Source of the DNA: Bigelowiella natans CCMP2755
Taxonomy: Eukaryota > Cercozoa > Chlorarachniophyceae
Assembly: GCA_000320545.1 (NCBI GenBank)
Contig: ADNK01001009.1
Location: forward strand, 5,001 to 69,000
Direction: 5' to 3'
Length of the DNA: 64,000 nt
Under the pieces are notes generated by a model. That model saw only the letters and a list, made by a program, of their open reading frames with translations, did not search any database and was not told the origin of the DNA. Of this stretch, positions 52,920-64,000 are shown one piece after another (positions within the stretch are counted from its first letter, which is position 1; every line of letters starts with the position of its first letter). The position numbers were made by a program, and so were the translations under genes.

Positions 52920-54012
52920 GGCTGGCCATTGTGGGCGACGCATCTTCTTCGCAATGTCGAACTGTAGGTTCAGTCCCCTTTGCTTCACCTCGCTTTCACA
53001 ACACGAAATATGAGGAGGAGGAGGAGGAGGAGGAGGAGGAGGAGGATGAAGCATCAACACGTGCGGGGGGTGAAACCATGTAAGGACAAACTATCTACCT
53101 ATACGGCTCCAAGCCGGACAGCATCTGCCACAAGACGATGGAGAAAGAGAATATGTCCGCCTTCTCGCTGTACTGTTGCGCCAGCATCACCTCGGGTGCC
53201 ATATACCAATTCGTCCCGCAACGAGTTCCGAAGTCGGGCTTGTGAACCTGAATAGCAAAGCAATGCCAAACAAAAGACGAACACGGAGGAAAACGATATT
53301 GACGTTGATGATGACGATGATGATGATACGGCATTACGAAGACATTCGGTACGTATCGAATAAGCGCTGCTTCGAATCTCAGTACGTCAAATCTGCGCCG
53401 AAATTCTTCAGGCAAAATCCGTTGATTTTTTGGGAAACTATTGTGACACGGTGGTTTGGACGTGGTCTTTTCCCTGGTTTATTCACACGTTTTGTGCTCC
53501 CGAAAGAGTGGTGTTAACGACCTCGGCGCTGATGCCAAAGTCAGCTATTCTGCAGCCATCTTCGGCCATCAAAATGTTCCTTTTATAGTATCATTCCACC
53601 ACACCAACAAAGGTTCCAAAGAAATATCATCACACAATATTGCGAGGTTTGGATGATGGCGCTAAAATGCGTTTTCTATTCATTTTTTAATTTTCTTTCG
53701 CGAATCTTTAACAAGAATCATCATGTTATATTTGCCTTTTCTCCACACTCTTTGCCCCCCTCTCCCCCCTCCCTGCCCTTTCTTATCGGTTGTGAGTACT
53801 ACTACTACTACTACTACTACTACTAACTCTGGCTTGAGGTCTCGGTGGACAATAGGAGGCTTTTGCCCGTGTAAATAACAAACTCCTTGAGCAACGTCAA
53901 TGGCAAACTTCCTGCAGTACTGAAGAGGGATCCTACCCTGTCTCAGCCGGTCCTTCAAAGACCCCTTCTCCACGAGCTCCATCACAATACGATTCGGGCT
54001 ATTATAGACGTG

Positions 54013-54059
<47 letters not shown>

Positions 54060-55326
54060 GGCTATGACCTCATTGTAAATCCATAGAATCGTACGATCCT
54101 TGGGTGGTTCACCCTACTCATCATTTTTACCTTAATATATATATGTACATATATACATATGAAGGAGGAGACGGGGGGGAGGAGTAACCGCTCAAAGTGA
54201 GTACATTCCAGAAATTTCGGTGTTGAATTTTTGACACTTGATGTTAATGTAAAAAATCAGTGTATTTGGTACTCATTGTCCTTTTGGTATTTTGTCCCTC
54301 TCTTCTTCCCTCTTACAACAATAACTTCCTTCTAGAAACAACTAGCTCCACCACCTCTCTGAGAAATTTGATATCGCTCACACGAGAGCGTATCGTCTTT
54401 ACTGCCACAGAGACGTTTTGCCATTCTCCTTCTCGCACCTAAGGATATGAGAATCAACCTGATGATATCACCCGTCCCATCTACCCCTCCTCCTCCTCCT
54501 CCTCCTCCTCCTCCTTCCCCCCTGGGTTAACAACATACCTCGCCAAAGGAGCCACCTCCCAGCGTTCCATTTGATAGAGAGAGATCCTCATGTTGAATTT
54601 CAAATCTGGTGTTGTATAGATATGCATCAGTGCCAACCGCTCGCACACAAGGCCACATAGAAGAAGCCGAATGCGGATCCATTTATTTATATTGTCATGC
54701 CCTTGTTGCAGTACTTTTCATATTGTCGTGGTGGTGTTTGAATACTACTGTATCAGTTCATTTCGCAGCCGGTTGACGTCCATCTTAGTGGAAACACGTT
54801 TCGTGCGGCCCTGCATATATCGAAAGAGGAAGAAGAAGAAGAAGAAGAAGAAGGAGGAGGAGGAGGTGAAAAAAAGGGCGACGATGCCCACAACAGATTC
54901 CAGCGGGTGATGATGTTACGGCTCCTCGTGCATTTATACAACATAATCGAGAAGGATAACAATAAGAAAGAAATACCAGTCGAAGCTGGAAGTCCCCTGC
55001 GCCGTCCTTCGCCCCATCCTCCTTAGTTTCTGTCTTCCCAGCTGCGCCTGATGCGCCTTCGGAACTGCACTGAAATTGCAGAGGATTTTCCTCCGTTTCT
55101 GGGTAATCAAGGGTCGATTGCATGTTGAATACGCGGAAAAGATGCCTTGGAGCACAAGCGCAACGAAAGAAAGAAGGCCGACTCTACCCTGAAATCCAAA
55201 CAAGAACACAGTTGAACAGATATATGCCGAAACGATTCCTTTATCTTTGATTCGCTGCATCAAGGGCGGTCCGTTTACTACGATGACCACACTCCCAACA
55301 CTTGCTGTTTCTCTATCAGTGCCCAT
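50607..55326 (-). CDS. TKL-type protein kinase with a RanBP2 zinc finger
   Basis: A predicted active protein kinase. Exons in protein order include the glycine loop LGGGSFGE (about 54599-54540), VAVK with the catalytic Lys (about 54437-54362), MELVEKGSLKDRL to HRDLKPE (about 54004-53828), NILM to DFGISAE (53579-53522), GTNWYMAPEVM (53247-53099) and a 431-codon exon (52977-51684). The HRD, DFG and APE motifs are intact. GxWxxVxVAVK and EKGSL suggest the tyrosine-kinase-like group. After the kinase end (SQRPSMKDVIQKL) comes a long Ser/Arg/Lys-rich, disordered tail, then one RanBP2-type finger, WKCDSCGTVNSHSIVRCRKC. Three small exons (51312-51200, 50930-50870, 50693-50607) end in KKRTKK. The N-terminus is unresolved: possible exons at about 55326-55190 and 55123-54980, and an ATG at 54783. 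The tail contains Ser and Ala homopolymers from triplet repeats. Confidence 0.85.
51684..52977 (-). other. Kinase exon with expanded Ser/Gln/Ala codon repeats
   Basis: This one exon encodes the end of the kinase domain, several homopolymer runs (Ser near 52890-52920, Ala/Ser near 51890-51930) and the RanBP2 finger. The repeats are triplet (TAG/AGT, GCT/TGC) tracts that stay in frame. Confidence 0.8.
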
Positions 55327-55853
55327 CTCAAAGCAATGATCTTAGCACAAAATCAGCGCGGAGATTTTCTCCGAATCGCATCCTTGGTGGAAATGGCGGC
55401 AGGTTATCCACTTCCTCCCGTAGCCCTTTCCCTCTACTCCCACTATCTCTACAAAATCCCTCCCCTCTCATTTTTCTTCATGAATCGGGCCTGTGACCTT
55501 GTCCTTCAGGGTCCAGCCGCCATCGCCATAGCGCCTTCAGCAGTCGATGTGGGGGGTTGGATGGGGCGCAAGGATCCGAATTTGTTTCGGAAAATTATTT
55601 TTTCGGCTTGGCTTTTCTGCACAAATTGGCTTATCGCCGAGGAGGGGCGCCGCTCAAGCGCCTGCGTTTTCTTCCAGAACATTTTGAGGATTTCGGTCGC
55701 ACACGAGGCGAGATCTCCCGACAGATTCGTTGTCGTGATGGATAAATCCCCTGGAATTTCTGCGATATCGCGAGTGTTTGGTAAGGGCGTTTCAGCGTTT
55801 TCAGCAGGCCGACCGAGACAGGAACCGAGATCGATCACAAGAAGACCTGTACG
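55327..55853. other. Divergent 5' spacer, kinase/F-box gene
   Basis: A plus frame (55336-55857) and a minus frame (55506-55838) both stay open here, but neither has a recognisable family. It is treated as promoter region with chance frames in GC-richer DNA. Confidence 0.45.
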
Positions 55854-56481
55854 ATGAGGAAGATTGCTAGTAGTAGTGGTGGTGGTAATAGTAGAAGGAC
55901 AACTACAAGGAGGAGGAGGACTCCTTCAAATGACGCCGCTGTGAAAGGGAAAGGTGGTGTGCGGTCATCCTCCTCATCGACACTGCGGACCGTCGGGAGA
56001 AATCCCATTGCCAAGTCCCGTCCTGCTTCATCCAAGCAGCCCAAAGTTCGCGCAACAAATAGAACTCGAAGCACCCCGACTCGAAGACGTGGGAGGTTAG
56101 AGATCAAAAGGTGCTGCCTACCGAAAGAGGCCTGGCTTAAGGTTTGCGAACACAAGCATATTATGGAAATCTGAGCGCCTTAAACAGGGGGGCCAACGCG
56201 TTACAGGTTCTTGAATTCACACATGATACTCGAACGACTTGCCGATTGGCGTCCGTGTGCCGGATCGCGAACGAAGCGAGTTACGACGATAGGTAAGCAG
56301 ACCTCTCCCTTAATCATAAACATATTTTAGATAGCAATGCTTATTGACTTGGGGAAATGCAAATTTAGGATATGGAGGATTCTGTATAGCGCTCGTTTCA
56401 AAAAACAACCACAACGCGAAGACGTAACTTGCAGCGACACCACTGGCCAAAATATTTATAGACGATAAGCCATATGATAAC

Positions 56482-56562
<81 letters not shown>

Positions 56563-58002
56563 GCGCGTATCTTTACGTGTTAGGGAACAACTTGGAAGAA
56601 TTTTTACGAGATAGCCCACGCAAAGTCGAAGCACAATAAGATATCCTCTGCATGGAAACGATATGAGGTATGGCAGTGGTTTGTATTTTGATATTCGCGC
56701 TGTTGACTTCCATGAACAATCTTCAATTCCAGAAACATATTCGAAGCTCCCCATTCCCTTCGCTTCGCCAGCTTTACGACGATTTAGAACCCAAATTCAT
56801 GGTCAACTTAGCTGAGCACTCTTCCCTTTCAGAGGACTTCATTCTTCACTCACTCCTCGTTTTTGTCTACATTCTAAGGTGAATTGTGGAGTGATTCGAA
56901 CCAGCGGGTATTCTCCCTTTCGATCAAATATCTCTCTCTTTTTCGTGGAGATAAATGTTATTCTCTCAGAGTTCCTGGTCATGGTGATTGTTGGCCTTTT
57001 CTTTCAGGATAGCCCGTCGATTAAGTTCCCAAGAAAAAGCTGAATATGCTCTGGGTTTTGAGGAGATCAAAGCAAAGACATGGTGTACACCGCTGAAAAT
57101 GAATTCCTATGATCATACGTCGCACAATCGCTCCCTCTTTCCCCTTCTCCACATTAACAGAAGAAGAAGAAGAAGAAGAAGAGGGGGGGGGAGAGCGGTA
57201 CGAAAGAAATTACGGTCTATCGTGTGTGTGTGTGTGTGTGTGTGTGTTATTGCTCATCTCATGACCTGTCTGAGTTTGATGGTAACAGGGTACACGAAGG
57301 CGCGACATGCGTTAAGATTCTCCTCCCAGAGAATGTTCGCTTCGACAACTCAACAGCAATAAATCTCATCCTCTCTGTGAAGAGGTAGGTACCACCACAC
57401 CTGCTGTGGCCGTAATTGACTCTGCCGTCGGGCTCTCCATTTTAACTGTGCCCCCGGTCTGCGTATCTAGAAATAAATATGTGTGCTATATGTGTGCATG
57501 CTTGTTGTGCCTGAGTGTGGGCGCAACAGTGCATCTTAAATCACATTCATAGCTCCGTTCATGTGATTATTTACAGCTCGCGGATCTGCGCAAGGGCCCA
57601 GCTGATAAAAGCTGTTTTTACGAAGAAGGCATGAAATTCTATTACGTGCTGTTCAGAGCTTATGTTATCTTTCGTTTCTTCAACACTGTGTTGTCGTTGT
57701 CGTTGTCGTTGTCGACATCATCATCTTTTGGCCTTTTACTTAGTCGTGGAAGCTTGTTGAAGCTAGCAAAGGCTGTAGTATGCAGCTGCATCAGTTAACA
57801 ATGAGAACGTCCAACGGATGCTCATGCTCAGTTGTTGCAGGGTAAGAAACACATCTTGAAAAGCTTCATACTCTAACAGAGAGAAGGAAGGCATTTTACT
57901 TATCACGATCTCTCTCTTATTAGCAATTTAAAAAAGTATTTTGTTTTCGCCATCAGGGCCTTCTCCGGGGACTCGTGTGCCTCACGTAAAACACACCACG
58001 CA

Positions 58003-58040
<38 letters not shown>

Positions 58041-58406
58041 TATTCATTGACGCGTTCAAGTTCGATGCGCTTCTTCTTCTTCTTCTTCTTCAAACGTTGC
58101 ACTCGTTGGCCTCTCCTCCTTTTTTAAACGACTCCCTCCCTTGCCCCTGCCTACCCGTAACCCTACATTCCTCAAATACTAATGATGACAGAGGGGTCGA
58201 GCGTGCTGTCTTTCATGGCTATCAATATCCCATTCTTGGCGACCCTTTCAATGTATTATGTGAGCAGAAAACCAAATGATAATACCGAGCACTTATGGGC
58301 ATGATTTGATATTTTACTGTGATAGAAATGATGCGTATGGATGAAGTCATCTATCTGTTTGTGCCTCAACATCAATTCTATCCTACCCGGTGTTTTCACT
58401 ACTCTT

Positions 58407-58459
<53 letters not shown>

Positions 58460-58826
58460 TTTCTCCCGTTTTGGCAACAATAAATTCAAAGTCTGAAACG
58501 GCCTTTCCATAAGGTGGAAAAGAAACGAGAAGAGAGAGTCGTGTAGTAGTAATGGTACAGGTACCTGTCGATATCCCACGAAAACCGGTTGATTTAACAC
58601 CAATTTCGAGGATATAACGACAGAGCCAAAGCCGATATACTGATCGATTTCATTTTTTTAAATGATAGTATTGCTTGTGTGTGTGTGTGTGTGCGCGCGC
58701 GCGCGCGCAGTATATCGCTTTATTTAAATGGCAATAATAATGTAAATGTTGCATTTTTACACTATGGTCATTTATGTAGGTGGTTCCTGATGACATCGAC
58801 CGTCAATACGGTTTGCACGGCTATTC

Positions 58827-58866
<40 letters not shown>

Positions 58867-58929
58867 CCTAGCAAGAACTTTGCCACATTGATGCACTGTC
58901 GTCGTATTTATTGTCGTATTCCTTGTCTT

Positions 58930-58963
<34 letters not shown>

Positions 58964-59086
58964 TTCCATGCTCGTTAACTTTCGATTTGAAGCTCGCATC
59001 GCCCTCCGACATCCCGGTGTAGAATATTGGTAAGTGTTAAGAAGAGAGGGAAAGGGGGAGAATGAGAAACACACACACACACACAC

Positions 59087-59137
<51 letters not shown>

Positions 59138-59412
59138 AGGGGGGTAGAGACCTGGTAGTACTCGTTCGCATGCCTTCATTGGCTAGCCGCCAACTGAATT
59201 TTGGCTGTATAGTGTGTAGTGTTGTGTGATTAAGTCACCAAGAGCATCTATAGAAATTCAATTTAACGGTATTTATTGCTTATGCGCTCTATGTTTCATT
59301 GTATAGGAAATCCAGCTTCCGAGAGGTACGGTGTTCTCTATCACGTATTTCTGGATTTCTACATATAAACCGATAGCAAGGGCATATATGAACGCAAAGA
59401 TGTGAAACCCGA

Positions 59413-59448
<36 letters not shown>

Positions 59449-59582
59449 TATACAAATGTGGCTGGAAGATATTCGGAAAGCAGGACGCATCTGGAGCTAC
59501 GAAATCCTACGTGTTCCCCCTCATATCTGGTTCTAAGAACTTCTAACATGTAAAAACCGAGCATGTCCCTGCCCTCCTTCTT

Positions 59583-59625
<43 letters not shown>

Positions 59626-59758
59626 CCCTCTCAAAAATCTTCCGAAAACAATCGCAACAGGAACAGATTCCAGTATGTCCCCTGGTGAGCGCATCACGGT
59701 CAAGAAAGGACTACTGAAGCGCTTCGACATGAAATCGCCGGATAGGTCGCAGCAATAG
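55854..59758 (+). CDS. F-box-like protein, many exons
   Basis: Exon 1 (55854-56141) is a very basic Ser/Arg/Thr-rich head (RRTTTRRRRTPSND), ending LPKEAWLK. Exon 2 (56207-56292) continues VLEFTHDTRTTCRLASVCR. Together LPxEAWxxVLxF...CRLASVCR is an F-box, the Skp1-binding segment of SCF ubiquitin ligases. Further exons that join well: 56733-56878 (SLRQLYDDLEPKF), 57008-~57140, 57289-57384 (CVKILLPENVRFD), one near 57747-57840, 57957-57987, 58780-58828 joined in phase to 58993-59029 (ARIALRHPGVEYW), and the last exon 59661-59758 (GERITVKKGLLKRFDM, stop TAG). The linkage between exons 2 and 3 and around 59300-59520 is not resolved. The substrate-binding half is not recognised. Introns carry CT, CA, GT, TA and GA tracts. 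Confidence 0.6.
58829..58864 (+). repeat. (GT)n beginning at a splice donor
   Basis: The exon 58780-58828 ends TATTCAG and the intron begins directly with about 36 bases of GT repeat, so the donor site is the first unit of the microsatellite. Confidence 0.8.
59090..59133. repeat. (GA)n microsatellite
   Basis: An AG tract preceded by (CA)n at 59069-59088, in an intron of the F-box-like gene. Confidence 0.95.
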
Positions 59759-59892
59759 CTTCCCCTCCCCCCAAAACTATGGATGAACAGAATGAGGATG
59801 AAACCGACTACACCTCCCGTCGCCCCCACACACCTCAATGAATGGACACGCACGCGATGATATACATAAATCTTGGTTTATCTTGGATCATC

Positions 59893-60523
59893 CCTTCAGC
59901 CTTCCGTTGCAGTTTCCGTGGAGGACAGAAGCGTTCAGCGGCTCTGTTCCCAACGTGCGTGTGCATGCTTACATCCATGCATGGTGAGCGTGGTGTTGGC
60001 TATCCTCTCCTTTCGGAGCCCATTCATACTCATCAGCTTCGAGACACTTAGATATCGTGATGTTGCTGTAGTGCTGGAATGTACGCCAGCAAATCTAAGC
60101 TACTTTATGCTATTGCTAGGCTGTCATCGTGGACTTTTGCCTGTGGGACGAGCACAAACACGTCGTGTGGAGCCTAAGGTTCGGCCATTAAATAAGAGAA
60201 TCCAGCAGCACTGCTGCACCAATCGTAGTCGTAATCGGAATGAATGCTGCAGAGGGACATGTTGCGAATCAGCTCCGTCTATCTTTTGTAATCTAAAAAA
60301 TCGATAGATTTTAATGCTTTGCATCCGTCTCCTTCGTACCATTCTCTCCTCTCGCTCGAATAGATGCCCCTGTTTCCTTGAGCTTGTGTGGCGAATACTA
60401 AATCCTCTTTGTTTCTTCAGCAAGTGCTGTAGCTTTGAGAAGGAAGAGGAGAAGGGGGGGAACCTAGATTTCGCATCGTCGGCAGAGGGGCTTCAAAGAT
60501 TCAAGCTGCAGGCCGCTGTATGA
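59893..60523 (+). CDS. Unrecognised exons after the F-box-like gene
   Basis: Three well-formed exons: about 59904-59956; 60120-60178 (AVIVDFCLWDEHKHVVWSLR), which ends in phase 2 and joins exactly to a second at about 60210-60287 (APIVVVIGMNAAEGHVANQL). A final exon at 60421-60523 reads EKEEEKGGNLDFASSAEG and ends in TGA. The first two joins are convincing as protein; the last phase is not settled. They lie beyond the F-box gene stop, so they are either a small separate gene or evidence that the F-box model ends too early. No family is recognised. Confidence 0.4.
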
Positions 60524-60790
60524 TTCGCGTAGCAGGGAGAGATACAGATAATCAAATATTCACATATGCGTACACGAAGATTGTGCGGTTATATATGTCT
60601 GAGATTGGCCGAACACATACAGGGGGATTTCAATGAGGGCAGCTTGTTGTTACATTTCAAATGGGCAGCACCTCGTGACGATGACGCCAGGGGTTGCTCT
60701 GTCTTCGTGACGGTAGGAGGCTGTGTATGAATATATTGCCTTACGATGTGCTTTTTATGCACGGAATAGCGCAAGTACACATTTAACGCA

Positions 60791-60834
<44 letters not shown>

Positions 60835-61770
60835 TACATGTATTTATATTTAAAAAAATATCGAATCATGAGGCAGTAGTGCGGTAGTCTATGGGATTAG
60901 TGATGTGACCCTCCTCTTTTCTTTGTTGCTGAGGCTGGAACAATGATATAATCTTTAGGAATTCCACATGCGCCTGCACGCTGGTTTCATCAATAGCAAA
61001 TTTGGCACGAAGTACTAAATTGCTTAAACCTAGGGAACGTGTTCGCCTCTAAAAAATTAATTGAGGCCAGATGGCGCAATCAATTCTAATGACAGTCATG
61101 GGTGCACTTGACACGCAAATTTGCTCCATCATCTTGCAAAACGAGCGTGGGTGCTTCTACAACAAATAACAAATGCCCGCCCGCCCCCGCGCCGGCGCAA
61201 TCTCGATCGCGTTCTAGCGTTCCACACCTTGCTAGCTTGGCAATTCTGTGTGACAAAGTTGTTCCTTTGCCTAGGAATGCAAAAAATTGCTAGCGCCGCG
61301 CGACGATGTAGCAGACACATGTCATTGTTGTGAGCGATGAGCGCGTGTCTTGGCTAGCTAGCTCCATGCGTCAGTTGGGTGAAGGCCCCACGTCGTAGCT
61401 GTGGCTAGCATGGCAACATGTGTGCCCTAGCTGCCATACACATTGCATGCAAGCGCAGCATCGCTAATACATGATCATAATAGACACAACGTTCGACACG
61501 CACATGCATTATAGCATACTTAGCGGACACTCTCGCTTGTGCTGCATGGTACAGCAGAACGTAGAAACAGACATAGAGGATGAACGGACATTGTGCGATA
61601 TTTGTTGTCTATGCAAAGCACGTATTTCCTTCAGGATTCAAACTTTATTCACGGTATAACTTTACGCCTACTTGCGTAATATCGAAGCTGGCCTCAGAGG
61701 GTCTCTGTGCCCTCCGTCTCACTTGCAGATCTTCGGTGAGGACTCCTGTTTCTTCACGGTGTCAATTTAT
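60524..61770. other. Convergent 3' spacer
   Basis: Contains (TA)n at 60793-60830, TGGCTAGCTAGCTCC near 61341, GCATGCAAGC near 61446 and many ACACATG words, as in the other 3'-3' spacers. No gene is supported. Confidence 0.6.
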
Positions 61771-62421
61771 CTAATGATGCGCCTTCTTTCCTTGGTTGTA
61801 GCCGATGATGCTCTTGCGGCCAAGCATCTCCCCCACGACGTAAGCACCATAGATTTGAAGACCGCAAACAGAACCAACAGCAAGCTCCCTGTAGGTCAGT
61901 TCAGCTGGGGCCATAATCTTATCCTTGACAACCTTTTTACATGTATGGATTCAGTCTGCAATTTCCCCCTCATTATCATAAATTCTAATATTTTTAAGTG
62001 TGCTAGAAATTGTGACATCGTAAAATATTTTATTATGGCTCAACTGTAGTGATTTTGTTTGTTGGTTGGCCTACAGGAAATTGGGTCTTGGCCTTTGCAA
62101 TGGTGTCCCCGTACGTGGTCAAGTAGCGGTACCAGTAGGCGAACCTCTGCACCATGATGTCCTATGTGTTGTTTATCAACATCACTCAGATTTCCACAGC
62201 AGCGGTAGAATGTAGCCACGCAAACAACTGTGAGGGGTATGGATGCTCCCAATGACCACGCTACCCCTCTCTCAAAGAGAAAGTATTCATCGTCTTTTGA
62301 AATATGCAATATTTGAAAGTACCTGTCCGGCAGCCTCGAGGGACTTGGAGGGTTTGAGGACGGCGTTGGCAGCAGGAGCCATGCCAGGGAAGCGGGTTGC
62401 AAGCTGTGAGATGAACGACAT
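61771..62421 (-). CDS. ATP5MG: Mitochondrial ATP synthase subunit g
   Basis: A membrane-embedded accessory subunit of the F1Fo ATP synthase, involved in dimer formation and crista shape. Three exons (62421-62323, 62161-62075, 61917-61771) give 110 residues with all phases zero, close to the usual 95-120. Motifs in order: an N-terminal helix MSFISQLATRFPG; FAYWYRYLTTYGDTIAKAK, matching the FWYYAKVELVPP region of the animal protein; PAELTYRELAVGSV; and a single membrane helix ending YVVGEMLGRKSIIGY, the family's VGEIIGKRGIIGY signature with the GxxxG-like dimerisation segment. The stop is TAG. Introns (about 160 bases) contain no microsatellites. Fast-evolving and often missed in protists, but the C-terminal signature makes the call firm. 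Confidence 0.9.
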
Positions 62422-63276
62422 TCTCTCCCTAAGGTCTTTCAAGATTTGAAGGCAGATCGAGATGGTATCATCTTTAACACATAGATTATCAAAATATTCT
62501 GTATAATATATGTACGACATAAAACATTATAATACCATTTTAAAATTAGGCATTTATCATGCTACCAAAATTCTGCTTCAAAGCTTACGAATTTGGCAGC
62601 CTATCACTACAAGCGCACACGCACTTAAAATCCCGTTTATTAAAGTCTAACGTCTTCATAATCTTCATGACGTTAGATATAATTACCCAGCAATCGTTAA
62701 ATAATACTCATTTGCCCGGATGGATTCGCGTGCAGAAATCTCCTCTAGGTACGATTGTTCCTAGTTCACACAGGATTATTTGATATTTTGCTTGAAACAC
62801 AGGGCTTTTGAGGAAAACTGAATTAATTAGCACCCGGCTCCATTTTTCATCGAGAATTATGGCCAGAAGATGGACTAAATGCCTTGTATATTCTTCAATA
62901 TGTGTCAATATTTTCTGTCGTAGTGGGTATATTATGGGAAAAACAGCTCTTAGGATAACCGAAATTCTCACTATTGTGCTTGAATTTGCACTATCAGACA
63001 GACGGAAACGTCATCGCTTCGGAGACAACATTGTGGGGCGGAAAATGTTCGATATTATTTATAAGCGACAAGTCGAAAAGGTTGTCGCAAATATCTCTAT
63101 GTCTTCCTTCAAACATGGACGGCACTCATTTTTGGAGCTTTCCCGATGTTTTCGATTATCGTCATTATATCGGATAAACATCGTAAATTTATTTTCTAAA
63201 ATTTAAATTATAAGAAAGAGGACAACAATGGGCTCCAGCTAGGCCTCTCCAGCTTCTCCCGGCCCTCTGCCTACCA
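62422..63276. other. Divergent 5' spacer
   Basis: AT-rich. A 132-codon plus frame (62808-63206) has no recognisable domain and poor context. Nothing else is supported. Confidence 0.5.
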
Positions 63277-63817
63277 TGAGAAGAATCCTCCTGGCCGCCT
63301 CGATTCTAATTACTTGGGCAGACCCGCGCCATAATGTTCCTCCACCTAGTACCTCCATTGCATCACTAACGCTCGCGCTACCGCCCGAACTCAATGTCAA
63401 TCAAAGAGAGGAGAAGGTGGTTCTTTAAGCATTATGTACCTGTTTTGTGATTGTTTCCGGGTACTTTTGAATTTTTCACAGTAAACGAGTAGCTGAGTGC
63501 TAGACCGTGAAAATGCCGGACAATGCCATGTATATGCGATAAGAGGGGTTGGTGATATGTTTCGAATGCGAAATGGATGGATTGCTTCGTAGGGCCGAAA
63601 GAAAAATTCCTACCGTTGGACCCTCCGGATCCGGGAATGGTTGGTGTGGCTTGGCACCCCACGGTCCAAAAACAACCGTGGGGTTCGTCAAAACACGTGG
63701 TTTGGCAAACTCCTTCATTCTCGCAGGTTGATCTTTTTCCCTCCTCCTTCCCAATGAACCCTACTTTACACATACATCAATTTTCCAGATCTCTCCCTCC
63801 CCCCCCCCCCCCCCCCA

Positions 63818-63860
<43 letters not shown>

Positions 63861-64000
63861 TTTTCTGTCTATCTATCCCTGATCCAATTTCTTCTAATAT
63901 TTGCTGTTGGTTACCTTTCTGTGCTGCTATCCTAGGACGTAGAACCCGTTTTCCATACGGACTGGCGTTTTCCAACCAAACGGCAAAACAACGTGAAGAT
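63277..64000 (+). CDS. Partial gene for an unrecognised secreted or membrane protein
   Basis: The gene is cut by the right edge. A first exon from the ATG at 63277 begins RRILLAASILITWADP, a short signal peptide, and ends near a GT at 63417. A second exon (about 63591-63726) reads KFLPLDPPDPGMVGVAWHPT and ends PSFSQ at a good donor. The third starts after tcctag at about 63936, in phase zero, with DVEPVFHTDWRFPTKRQ. The join between the first and second exons is out of phase if both ends are taken at face value; a donor inside the first exon (CCTA-gtacct) would repair it. A (CT)n tract and a C-run lie in the second intron (63798-63858). Family unknown. Confidence 0.45.

Noticed and set aside
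55336-55857. 173-codon plus frame and a 110-codon frame opposite it
   Set aside because: Both strands are open in GC-richer DNA between two divergent starts; neither shows a recognisable motif.
62808-63206. 132-codon plus frame
   Set aside because: No homologue or splice evidence and unusual composition; it lies in a divergent spacer.

Overview
The window is nuclear DNA of an intron-rich eukaryote, most likely an alga with a secondary (complex) plastid. The best evidence is a plastid-type enoyl-ACP reductase whose N-terminus reads as a signal peptide followed by a transit peptide. Eukaryote-only genes are also present: a Tlg2/syntaxin-16 SNARE, mitochondrial ATP synthase subunit g, an SLC52-type riboflavin transporter and an alpha-arrestin. 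Moderate GC, up to a dozen small exons per gene and dinucleotide repeats packed into introns would fit a chlorarachniophyte such as Bigelowiella. That placement is inference only.

Layout, left to right: possible exon of a leftward gene (1-330); fabI (+); an EF-hand-like, coiled-coil, Cys-rich gene (-); phosphoserine phosphatase (+); Tlg2 Qa-SNARE (-); arylsulfatase with an internal stop (+); REXO5-like RNA exonuclease (-); small ankyrin protein (+); a 0.7-kb inverted-repeat element; TM/EF-hand/HSP20 fusion (-); macro-domain protein (+); endonuclease III homologue (-); a small doubtful gene (-); SLC52-like transporter (-); intronless MpaB-like oxygenase (+); large alpha-arrestin (-); U-box/C2H2 protein (+); TKL kinase with RanBP2 zinc finger (-); F-box-like protein (+); unrecognised exons (+); ATP synthase subunit g (-); and a secreted-protein gene cut by the right edge (+).

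Gene orientation alternates almost without exception. Divergent pairs share short 5' spacers of about 0.3-0.9 kb, and convergent pairs share 3' spacers of about 0.6-1.3 kb. A dispersed repeat of about 80 bp, seven copies in this window, occurs only in convergent spacers. The same spacers are rich in CTAGCTAG and TGCATGCA palindromes.

I rebuilt exons by matching GT-AG (one GC-AG) junctions, reading phase and protein-family continuity. For fabI, serB, Tlg2, arylsulfatase, the ankyrin protein, NTH, HSP20, arrestin, U-box and ATP synthase g the whole coding sequence closes in frame. Coordinates of multi-exon genes run from start to stop with exons listed in the evidence. The genes form no operon or single pathway; plastid fatty-acid synthesis, serine synthesis, vesicle traffic, RNA and DNA metabolism and ubiquitin/kinase signalling are side by side.
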